From: Varibaculum prostatecancerukia
GTDB taxonomy: Bacteria; Actinomycetota; Actinomycetes; Actinomycetales; Actinomycetaceae
Direction: 5' to 3'
Length of the DNA: 64,000 bases
Assembly: GCF_943169825.2 (NCBI RefSeq)
Contig: NZ_OW968402.1
Coordinates: 310,001 to 374,000 of the forward strand
Under the pieces are notes generated by a model. It saw only the letters and a list, made by a program, of their open reading frames with translations, did not search any database and was not told the origin of the DNA. Numbering within the stretch: the stretch's first letter is position 1; each line of letters starts with the position of its first letter. The position numbers were made by a program, and so were the translations under genes. Below are positions 8,623-15,371 of the stretch, in pieces.

Positions 8623-9075
8623 TTACATCTCTTGGTTAGTGTTTACTTGTGGCGGGGTTTTCCATGCAGAATCACCGTTTAATGGTGCAAGTAAGATCTT
8701 GCGTACTTCCTTATTTTCTTTACCAGAAAGTCCGATGCGGTAAAGCAGGGAGCGCAGTTCATACTTCTCATTCACCACCTTGTCACTCGCGGCGCGGTGG
8801 GTGGTGAGCCCGATGCGTTTCGCATATGCGACCATTTTGCTTAGGAACTCGGTGTATGCCGTGATCTTCTCGAACTCTGGCAGCTCATCCCACCAAGGAA
8901 AACTCAGCCCCTCGCTACTGGTGGTGATGCTAAGCTGGCTCGCGCCGAGCGCTTTAGCGATCAAGTCTTTCTTGGCTGCGATAAGTTCATGCAGCCTTGC
9001 CAGCTCAGTCTCATCAAGCGTGGCGGGTAGGGTGACTACGAGTCCGTAGTTTTCAGCCTTTTTGGTGTTCACCAT
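8623..9075 (-). CDS. uncharacterised phage protein
   Basis: A 150-residue protein with no recognised domain. The N-terminal half is helical and hydrophilic (DETELARLHELIAAKKDLIAKALG), then WWDELPEFEKITAYTEFLSKMVAYAKRIGLTTHRAASDKVVNEKYELRSLLYRIGLSGKENKEVRKILLAPLNGD. The alternating helices suggest a small DNA- or protein-binding helical bundle. It overlaps the upstream small gene by 7 nt and is therefore co-translated. The reading frame is undamaged, unlike the genes just downstream. Confidence 0.7.
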   Translation of the reverse strand: MVNTKKAENYGLVVTLPATLDETELARLHELIAAKKDLIAKALGASQLSITTSSEGLSFPWWDELPEFEKITAYTEFLSKMVAYAKRIGLTTHRAASDKVVNEKYELRSLLYRIGLSGKENKEVRKILLAPLNGDSAWKTPPQVNTNQEM

Positions 9076-9284
9076 TGCTCATCCTCCTCACCATCAAATT
9101 CGATGCTTTGAACGTCCAGCCATGTGCGGATGAGGCGCATGAAGTCGTGCGGGAAGTTGGAGACAATCATTTCTACGTGCTCGTAGCCGTGGTCTTCGGC
9201 TGCATCCCACACCGCACCAATATCGGTCAGGTCGACTCCGAGGTTTTCGATTTCTTCTAGATCGGCGTATAGCTGTCCCATCAT
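9069..9284 (-). CDS. uncharacterised small acidic phage protein
   Basis: A 71-residue strongly acidic protein (GQLYADLEEIENLGVDLTDIGAVWDAAEDHGYEHVEMIV, ending DGEEDEQW). The ATG at 9284 was chosen over the longer TTG-initiated frame because AGAGGG lies 7 nt before it. Such small acidic phage proteins are often DNA mimics or inhibitors, but nothing in the sequence proves this. It is the first gene behind repeated-element copy 3. Confidence 0.6.
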   Translation of the reverse strand: MMGQLYADLEEIENLGVDLTDIGAVWDAAEDHGYEHVEMIVSNFPHDFMRLIRTWLDVQSIEFDGEEDEQW

Positions 9285-9309
9285 CACCAAACCCTCTCTT
9301 TCTTGCTGG

Positions 9310-9366
9310 TTGTTTGGTCATGTACATACAGCCATAGCTTCGCGGGCTTATCCAGTCATTTTCGCC
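9310..9366 (-). promoter_or_regulatory. repeated promoter/operator element, copy 3 (diverged)
   Basis: This copy shares AATGACTGGATAAG and CTATGGCTGTATGTACATGA with copies 1 and 2 but lacks the TACCGAAACGGTA dyad. It lies 26 nt upstream of the 9284 start. The block kept in all three copies probably holds the core promoter, and the dyad an operator present at only two of them. Confidence 0.5.
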
Positions 9367-9372
9367 TTAAAA

Positions 9373-10788
9373 TCAAGGAGTTTTAGTGGTCTCGGCGACT
9401 ATCTGAGTGAGCACGAGTTTGGCGCACGGCAAAGCTATCCCGTTTCCCCACAGCTTGTATAACGCCCGGTCAGTGACGGGATTGGCGAGCCATTTTTTCA
9501 CTTGTGCTCTTGTTTTGGTTTCCTTCAAACCTGCCGCTACTGCCCACCTGGCCCAGACCTGCCACCAGTAATCCAACTGTGAATCTGTAGGATTGCTGAT
9601 TGCTAAATCTCGTGTCCAATCGTCAGGGAAGCCTTGTAGGCGGGCGCACTCGGTGGGCGTAAGCCTGCGCACCCTATAACCGCTAGGTTGTGGCGCGGTG
9701 ACAATAGGCGGATCAGTAAAATCCGAGGCAAGTAGAGGCCCGGTGAGGTTGTTGGTGCCCTTGCAAAAGAAATCACTCTTTGATGCCGAAACTACCGTGT
9801 CGACTATCGCGATCCCACCCTGATTACAGGTCGGGCAGATACCGCTTGTATCTAAAGTTTTTGCGACCTCGGTTTCGTAGCCGTACCTGCCAGTCCGGCT
9901 TTTACGCTTGGTATGTATAGCGTTGAAACCATAAGCGATCGGCTCAAAAATCCTCTGATCGTTATTACAACCAAGCCTGCCAGAAATATCGGTTTGGATA
10001 AGCGGGCCTTTACCACCTCCAGGTTTCCCGCCATGCATCCGCAACGTGAACGAGCGCGCTACACCATTTCTGCTGCTTGCTGTTTGAGGGCTTGATGCAG
10101 GATTGCTGGTAGCGGCTTGCCCCTGGTCGCAGCCCGCCTGAGTATTCCGGCGCAGGCTCGGGGGCTCAAAGAGTATGTGTCCGGCACGCTCGCTTGCAAA
10201 ATCTGCGATAAGGAAGATCCGTTTGCGTCGTTGGGGCAGGCCGAAAAATTGCGCGTCCAATACTCGCCACGCAATACTCCATTGGTCTGCCACGATCGCT
10301 CCAGCTTTATGCCACTTTTGTACTCGAGGTAGGTCAGCCGCTGCCGTTTCGTCGACAACCGAGATGAGGTTTTGCAGGACGCTGTGGAAGTCTGCCCCTT
10401 TATTGCTTGAGAAGGCTCCGGGCACGTTTTCCCAAACAGCGAATCTTGGATATAGACCATGACTTGCCTTTCTCATTTCTCTGATGACTCTGACGGCTTG
10501 GTGGAATAGACCCGAGCGTTCGCCAGCTAAACCTGCCCTTTTACCTGCTACCGACAGGTCTTGGCAAGGAGAGCCAAACGTGACCACATCCACCGGCTCT
10601 AGCTGACTGCCGTCAATGTCGCAGATGTCGCCTAGGTGTTGCATTTGCGGAAGGCGCGTGGTGGTGACCAGGATCGGGAAGGGCTCAATCTCACTTGCCC
10701 ACACCGGCACTATGCCAACCTTGGTGGCGGCGAGTGGGAAACCACCTGAGCCATCAAAAAGCGAGCCAAGCCTTAAAGTTTGTGTCAA
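9373..10788 (-). CDS. phage DNA (cytosine-5) methyltransferase
   Basis: A 471-residue C5-methyltransferase: motif I LRLGSLFDGSGGFPLAA, the catalytic loop SPCQDLSVAG (Cys75), motif VI WENVPGA (about 120), motif VIII region GLPQRRKRIFLIADF, a variable target-recognition part, and the late motifs RRLTPTECARLQGFPDDW and LYKLWGNGIALPCAKLV. It methylates cytosine in DNA using S-adenosylmethionine. The target is unknown. It follows the ParB-methyltransferase by 3 nt and lies in the same transcript as metK. No cognate endonuclease is seen, so it is probably an anti-restriction or epigenetic enzyme. Confidence 0.95.
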   Translation of the reverse strand: MTQTLRLGSLFDGSGGFPLAATKVGIVPVWASEIEPFPILVTTTRLPQMQHLGDICDIDGSQLEPVDVVTFGSPCQDLSVAGKRAGLAGERSGLFHQAVRVIREMRKASHGLYPRFAVWENVPGAFSSNKGADFHSVLQNLISVVDETAAADLPRVQKWHKAGAIVADQWSIAWRVLDAQFFGLPQRRKRIFLIADFASERAGHILFEPPSLRRNTQAGCDQGQAATSNPASSPQTASSRNGVARSFTLRMHGGKPGGGKGPLIQTDISGRLGCNNDQRIFEPIAYGFNAIHTKRKSRTGRYGYETEVAKTLDTSGICPTCNQGGIAIVDTVVSASKSDFFCKGTNNLTGPLLASDFTDPPIVTAPQPSGYRVRRLTPTECARLQGFPDDWTRDLAISNPTDSQLDYWWQVWARWAVAAGLKETKTRAQVKKWLANPVTDRALYKLWGNGIALPCAKLVLTQIVAETTKTP

Positions 10789-10791
10789 GGG

Positions 10792-12048
10792 TTAGCCTTT
10801 CTGCTTGGGGCGGTCGACCTCTTTGACCAGATCCAGGTAGGCGTATTGCCCACCGCCTCGCTCACACGTGATCCCTGCTGCGTCTCCGGTTGCTTCGGCA
10901 TAGCGGCGCACAATCACGGAAGCGTATTTCTCATCTAGCTCCATGCAATAGCAAGTGCGGTCTGTGGCTTCTGCAGCCATTAGCGTGGAACCAGAGCCAG
11001 CAAACGTATCTAGCACTATCGCGTTGGTTTGGGTGGAGTTACGAATCGGGTAAGCCAACAGGTCTAGTGGCTTCGAAGTCGGATGGTCACTGTTTTTGCG
11101 GGGCTTGGCGAAATTCCACACCGTGGTTTGTTTGCGGTCGGCATACCAAGCGTGAGAGCCGTCTTTCTTCCACCCATACAGCACCGGTTCGTGCTGCCAC
11201 TGATATGGGGAACGACCAAGTACGAGGGAGTCTTTGACCCAAATACAACAGCCCGACAGGTAGAAACCAGCATCAAGAAACGCTTTACGGAAGTTGAGGC
11301 CTTCGGTGTCGGCGTGGAAAACATAGGCTGACCCTCCCTTATCTAGGGATGCCGCCATGTTGGTGAATGCAGCTAGTAGGAACTGGTAGAAGGTGTTGGC
11401 GTCTTGTTTGTCGCCTGCGATTTTCAGGCCGCTGTTCGATTTGAAGTCCACGTTGTAAGGCGGGTCTGTGACCACCAGATTAGCCTGTTTGCCATCCATC
11501 AAGGTTTCGACGTCGCTTGGGTTCGTGGCATCCGCGCACATTAGGCGATGCCTACCAATCCTCCAGATATCGCCTTTTTCGACAAAGGCTGCCGCTTCTA
11601 GGGCGGCGTTCAGGTCGAAGTTATCGTCCTCGATACTGTCGCCGTCAAGAGAACCTATTAACTGTTGTATTTCGGATTCGTCGAAACCGGTGAGTTCAAC
11701 CTCGAAATCGGAAGCATCCAGGTCGGCTATAAGTAGGGCGAGTTTGGAATCATCCCAATCGCCACTGATCTTGTTTAGAGCAACGTTGAGCGATTTTTCG
11801 CGGGTTTCGTCTAGCTCGACGACCACGCAGTCCACGGTTTTATAGCCCAGATCAGCCAGTACTTTCAGACGCTGATGCCCACCCACAATATTTCCGGTGG
11901 TTTTGTTCCAGATGACTGGCTCCACATACCCAAACTCGCTCAGGGAGCGCCTTAACTTTTCGTAGTCCGCGTCCCCAGGTTGTAGGTCTTTGCGGGGGTT
12001 GTAGTCAGCTGGGGTGAGATCACTTATAGCTATTTGCTTGATGCGCAT
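10792..12048 (-). CDS. ParB-domain DNA methyltransferase (N4/N6 type)
   Basis: A 418-residue two-domain protein. Residues about 1-95 are a ParB/Srx-like domain (ISDLTPADYNPRKDL ... GNIVGGHQRLKVLADLG). A linker is followed by an amino-methyltransferase with catalytic DPPYNVDF (about 195) and the later SAM-binding block VLDTFAGSGSTLMAAEATDR (about 345), which is the beta-class order. It transfers methyl groups to adenine or cytosine amino groups. This fusion is common in phages. The gene starts inside the 3' end of metK (29-nt overlap), a sign of coupled expression. Confidence 0.93.
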   Translation of the reverse strand: MRIKQIAISDLTPADYNPRKDLQPGDADYEKLRRSLSEFGYVEPVIWNKTTGNIVGGHQRLKVLADLGYKTVDCVVVELDETREKSLNVALNKISGDWDDSKLALLIADLDASDFEVELTGFDESEIQQLIGSLDGDSIEDDNFDLNAALEAAAFVEKGDIWRIGRHRLMCADATNPSDVETLMDGKQANLVVTDPPYNVDFKSNSGLKIAGDKQDANTFYQFLLAAFTNMAASLDKGGSAYVFHADTEGLNFRKAFLDAGFYLSGCCIWVKDSLVLGRSPYQWQHEPVLYGWKKDGSHAWYADRKQTTVWNFAKPRKNSDHPTSKPLDLLAYPIRNSTQTNAIVLDTFAGSGSTLMAAEATDRTCYCMELDEKYASVIVRRYAEATGDAAGITCERGGGQYAYLDLVKEVDRPKQKG

Positions 12049-13210
12049 GGTTTTTCACCGCCTTGACAATTTCGCGGCTAGTAGTCCAGGTGTCTTCCCA
12101 CTTGCGTGTGTAATCCCCGAAATGCCCATACGTCGAATAGCGCACATAGCCGGGTGCTCGCAGCCCAAACTGGTCGATGATTGCTGCTGGCCGAAGATTG
12201 AACACATCTCGAGCCGCAGCCGTGATTATTTCGTCGGTGTATTGGCCGGTGCCGAGCGTGTCAACACTGAAAGCAACCGGGTCGGCTTTACCAATCGCGT
12301 AACTAATCGCCACCTGGCACCGGGATGCAAGATCCGCATCCACCACGGTTTTCGCGATCAGCCGCGCCATATAAGCACCCGAGCGGTCAACCTTAGAAGG
12401 ATCTTTACCACAGAAAGCTCCACCACCATGAGAAGCTAGCCCGCCATAGGTATCAACCATAAGTTTTCGACCAGTGAGTCCAGTGTCAGCTTTAGGGCCG
12501 CCCTCCACGAACCGCCCAGAAGGATTCACCAAAATAGTCGTGTTCTCATCGACAGGAAGATACGAAGAGCAAGCTGGACCGATAATCAGCGAAGTTATTT
12601 CACGGCGCAACACCTCGAAATCCTTGGATTTATCGTGCTGGACGGAAACCACCACCGTCTCTACGGCTTGCGGTTTTCCTGCGTCGTCGTAGCGCACCGA
12701 AACTTGTGCTTTACCATCCGAAAGGATCCCAGTGATGGTTCCTTGCTTGCGCGCATCATCTAGCCGCTTACAAATCTCGTGGGCTAAAACAAGAGGCAAT
12801 GGTAAACGCTCAGGAGTATCAGTGCAGGCATAACCGTAGACCGTGCCTTGATCACCAGCACCCTGAAGACAATAAGCAGACTCATCACCATGGCGAGCCT
12901 CTAAAGATGTGGTCACCCCGCCGTTAATATCACTAGATTGACGCCTCACCCACACATACACCAAAAATCTCCACGGCTTATAGCCAGCCGCAGTCAGTGC
13001 AGTTCGTACGCAATCACGCAAGTCCACACGAGCATTAGTGCTGATTTCACCAGTAACAATAATCCGCCGCCCAGTAGCCATGACCTCTACCGCGACGCGG
13101 GCGTTGCGATCAGTGTAGAGAATCTCGTAGAGAATCTGATCAGCAATTAAATCGCACAGTTTATCGGGGTGACCGATACACACTGCTTAAGCACTGCGAA
13201 CCATAGTCAT
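12020..13210 (-). CDS. metK: phage S-adenosylmethionine synthetase, stop codon at codon 8
   Basis: MetK makes S-adenosylmethionine from methionine and ATP. Visible signatures are GHPDKLCDLIADQI, AGDQGTVYGYA, NPSGRFVEGGPKADTGLTGRK, the P-loop-like GGGAFCGKDPSKVDRSGAY and SYAIGKADPVA. An ATG at 13210 with GAAAGGG upstream starts MTMVRSA, then TAA (13187-13189), then AVCIGHPDK. If the stop were one sense codon (for example Glu), the start would align with the usual SESVTEGHPDK N-terminus. A GTG at 13183 could start a shortened protein (VCIGHPDK..., 387 residues) lacking the first beta-strand. The gene leads the methyltransferase operon, so its likely role is supplying SAM to the two enzymes. Confidence 0.85.
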
Positions 13211-13250
13211 AGGAATGCCCTTTCAGTAGAAAAATCAAAAGAAATAAAAA

Positions 13251-13280
13251 CTCCCCACCATGTCAGCCAGGAGTGGGGAG
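13251..13280 (-). terminator. hairpin plus T-run just before metK
   Basis: An 8-bp stem (CTCCCCAC paired with GTGGGGAG) around a 14-nt loop, followed on the minus strand by TTTTTATTTC. It ends about 30 nt upstream of the metK ATG, leaving too little room for an ordinary promoter behind it. It could end terminase-small transcription or act as an attenuator for the metK operon. Confidence 0.65.
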
Positions 13281-13312
13281 CGAAGATAAAGAGGCGAACC
13301 CGAGTCAGGTGT

Positions 13313-13318
13313 TACACT
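13313..13318 (+). promoter_or_regulatory. -10 hexamer TACACT, leaderless start
   Basis: TACACT lies 7 nt before the GTG at 13326, so transcription would begin at or next to the start codon. No clear -35 is seen. The same -10-to-start spacing is found in front of the other plus-strand moron at 264. Confidence 0.4.
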
Positions 13319-13325
13319 GGAATAC

Positions 13326-13529
13326 GTGCAAGACGAAACGAGTAAACCTAATCCGCCAGAGCCTTCCGGCGGCGATGGTAGGGCCGTGGTTTACGGGATG
13401 ATTGCTGGGATGATGGCCGGCATTATCTTTGGGTTCATTATGAATAATATTGCCTTAGGGGTAGGTATTGGCACCGGAGTTGGAATCGCGCTAGGGGCAG
13501 GCTTTAGCGAAACAAAAGGCTCCAAATAG
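13326..13529 (+). CDS. small glycine-rich membrane protein (moron)
   Basis: A 67-residue protein starting at GTG. It has a hydrophilic Pro/Glu-rich head (QDETSKPNPPEPSGGDG), then two close membrane segments (VVYGMIAGMMAGIIFGFIMN and IALGVGIGTGVGIALGAGF) with GxxxG spacing typical of glycine-zipper helices, and a short polar tail. No family is assigned. It is transcribed against all flanking phage genes. Plausible roles are superinfection exclusion or a membrane-acting toxin, but only size, topology and position support that. Confidence 0.55.
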   Translation: MQDETSKPNPPEPSGGDGRAVVYGMIAGMMAGIIFGFIMNNIALGVGIGTGVGIALGAGFSETKGSK

Positions 13530-13553
13530 CCCCGGGAAACAAGTAGGACGCAT

Positions 13554-14126
13554 CTACGAGCGTGCTTTCAACAACTGCTCCATAACCTCATCACCCGGAG
13601 CCGCACCCGAATAGTCACTAGTGCAGTTAGCCCGCACAATCTCAAAAATCTCATACCAATACACGTTTGCCTGTTTACCAAAAGACTGGGACATCGCAAC
13701 GAACGGGGAAGCGATAGCAGCCCCAGTGGTCGGGTGCTTGCCGAGCAAACCGAACTTGGAAATCGCCTGCTCACACTGCACATAGCGGGCGAACGCCTGG
13801 GCGTAGGCCTCAATCAGACGCTTAGAAACAAACCTCGTGCAACCACGCTCATCCAACCACCGCCAGGTTTCTTTGTAGACAAGGTCAGCACCCAAGGGTT
13901 TGCCATCGCGCTGAACCTCCGACAGATACTCAGAAGGCTCCGGCATCACCTCACCAGCAAGCACCGCGCCATCACCAACATCTGCGCCCTCAAAATCAAA
14001 AGGGGTCGCTAGCGGATCTTCCAGGCGAGTAGCAGGCAGACCCTTGGCGAGTTTCTCATTGAGCGGGTCGGGTTTCGCGCCAGCCCTCACGCGGCGCCCA
14101 CCGCGATTGGTTCCGTCTTTCGCCAC
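13554..14126 (-). CDS. P27-type phage terminase small subunit
   Basis: A 190-residue protein with an N-terminal GTNRGGRRVRAGAKPDPLNEKLAKG segment typical of P27-family small terminases, then a helical body with YKETWRWLDERGC, LIEAYAQAFARYVQCEQAISKFG and SPFVAMSQSFGKQANVYWYEIFEIV. It recognises the packaging site and loads the large subunit. The GTG at 14126 was chosen because AGGAGG lies 9 nt before it. Unusually, it is separated from the large subunit by about 5.9 kb carrying the methylation cassette and small genes. Confidence 0.88.
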   Translation of the reverse strand: MAKDGTNRGGRRVRAGAKPDPLNEKLAKGLPATRLEDPLATPFDFEGADVGDGAVLAGEVMPEPSEYLSEVQRDGKPLGADLVYKETWRWLDERGCTRFVSKRLIEAYAQAFARYVQCEQAISKFGLLGKHPTTGAAIASPFVAMSQSFGKQANVYWYEIFEIVRANCTSDYSGAAPGDEVMEQLLKARS

Positions 14127-14382
14127 GGCTATCAGCCTCCTATCTGACCTGCGGTGGCCAGAAAAAACGGCCTTCAAATATGCGCTAGGTTAATACCCTG
14201 TTTGATTCGGTCTTTTTGCGTACGGTTGGCCCCGCCCGCTGACCTTCGCCAAGGCTGTAGAGATTCGAGGCCCCCAACCCCTAACCGAATCCTCGACTGC
14301 TCCCGTAACGTGGCGTGGGAACAAGATCGATATTTTTAGGGTGGGGAAGTGCTTGGTGGTTATGTCGCGTTTTTCAAAAAAT

Positions 14383-14760
14383 CTAGTAGGTGTAGACCTG
14401 AAGGGCTTGCCTCCATCTGTCACCGTCTAACGCGCTCTGCCTGGAGTGGCAGGGTTTGCACAGGCTGCGCAGGTTAGAAAAGTCGTGGCTGCCACCATGC
14501 TCTAAGGGCAGGACGTGGTGGACTTCCTGAACTGGGGTGGTCACTCCTTTTTCCAGGCAGTCTTCGCACAAAGGATGTTGCGCGATGTATGCGGCGCGAA
14601 TCTTGCGCCAGCGCGCACCGTAACGCTTGTTGATTCTCGGGTCACGTTGAAACTTACGGTAGTTCTTGTCCGCCTCCTGGGCGTGGATCTCGCAGAATCT
14701 TTCGCGGGTCAGTTCGGGACAGCCAGGCGCAGAGCAGGGGTGTTTGGGTTTGCGTGGCAT
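14383..14760 (-). CDS. phage HNH endonuclease
   Basis: A 125-residue protein with CSAPGCPELTRERFCEIH, then the HNH core HPLCEDCLEKG...VQEVHHVLPLEHGGSHDFSNLRSLCKPCHSRQ (His-His dyad, Asn, CxxC zinc pairs). In HK97-type phages an HNH nuclease beside the small terminase assists terminase cutting of cos-type genomes. About 256 bp without a gene separate it from the terminase small subunit. I see no clear element there. Confidence 0.95.
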   Translation of the reverse strand: MPRKPKHPCSAPGCPELTRERFCEIHAQEADKNYRKFQRDPRINKRYGARWRKIRAAYIAQHPLCEDCLEKGVTTPVQEVHHVLPLEHGGSHDFSNLRSLCKPCHSRQSALDGDRWRQALQVYTY

Positions 14761-14785
14761 TCCCGTTATCTCCTGTGGTGATGGT

Positions 14786-14819
14786 AAAGCCCCGAGGGAA
14801 TGTATCCGTTCGGGGCTTT
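14786..14819. terminator. hairpin terminator upstream of the HNH gene
   Basis: A perfect 10-bp stem, AAAGCCCCGA paired with TCGGGGCTTT, with a 14-nt loop. The plus-strand side is followed by a T-rich run (CCTTTTTCT). In transcription order it lies between the late-regulator gene and the HNH gene, at the early/late boundary. Confidence 0.65.
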
Positions 14820-14891
14820 GACCTTTTTCTAACTAGTTACACTATATCGGGTTTGATTCGGGAATGTCGTCCGGGTTTTGTCCAACCGGGT

Positions 14892-15371
14892 TTAGCGTCC
14901 GTAGAGGAGACTGGTGAGGTGGTCGAGGGCGGTTTTGCGCCGGTTGTAGGCGGTGGAGCGCTCCACATTCAGCCGCTCTTGCACCTCATAAATCGCATCA
15001 GTGGCGGACTCGTACCCGGAAAGGAAGCAAACCTCTAGCACGTCACGCTCCTCATCGGTGAGCGCTTGCCAGGCGGGGTTGAACCAGTCCATGTAATCCT
15101 TGGCTTGCAGGTACTTCCTCGTACGGTTATCGATCCGTTCCAAGTGGTTAAGGATTTTGTCCTCGGCCGCGGTGGGATTAAACGCACGGCGGCTGCCATC
15201 CAAGACGGGGGAGGACAGGCTGGGCAGGTCTGCTTCGATAGCTTTCAGGTCGTCGGGAGTGTTATCGATGATGGTTTCCATAGTGGCGTAGTCACGCAGC
15301 GCGTTGATAGCAGCGGCGCGGCGGTCAACGTAGCGCCAAGTGATGTCGGTTTCTTGATGCGTAACGCTCAT
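14892..15371 (-). CDS. ArpU/sigma-like phage late transcription regulator
   Basis: A 159-residue protein. The last third is a sigma region 4-like helix-turn-helix (LTDEERDVLEVCFLSGYESATDAIYEVQERLNVERSTAYNRRKTALDHLTSLLYG), as in ArpU/DUF1492-type regulators that turn on phage late genes. The N-terminal part is a helical region (AAAINALRDYATMETIIDNTPDDLKAIEADLPS). Its place just before HNH-terminase fits a late-operon activator. It overlaps the helicase stop by 4 nt. Confidence 0.82.
   Translation of the reverse strand: MSVTHQETDITWRYVDRRAAAINALRDYATMETIIDNTPDDLKAIEADLPSLSSPVLDGSRRAFNPTAAEDKILNHLERIDNRTRKYLQAKDYMDWFNPAWQALTDEERDVLEVCFLSGYESATDAIYEVQERLNVERSTAYNRRKTALDHLTSLLYGR

Noticed and set aside
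13211-13250. A SAM riboswitch in front of the phage metK
   Set aside because: Only about 40 nt lie between the hairpin and the ATG. No SAM-riboswitch core could be found in it or just upstream.
14190-14423. A 77-codon frame between terminase small subunit and HNH gene
   Set aside because: It overlaps the HNH C-terminus, has no ribosome site and no protein-like pattern.
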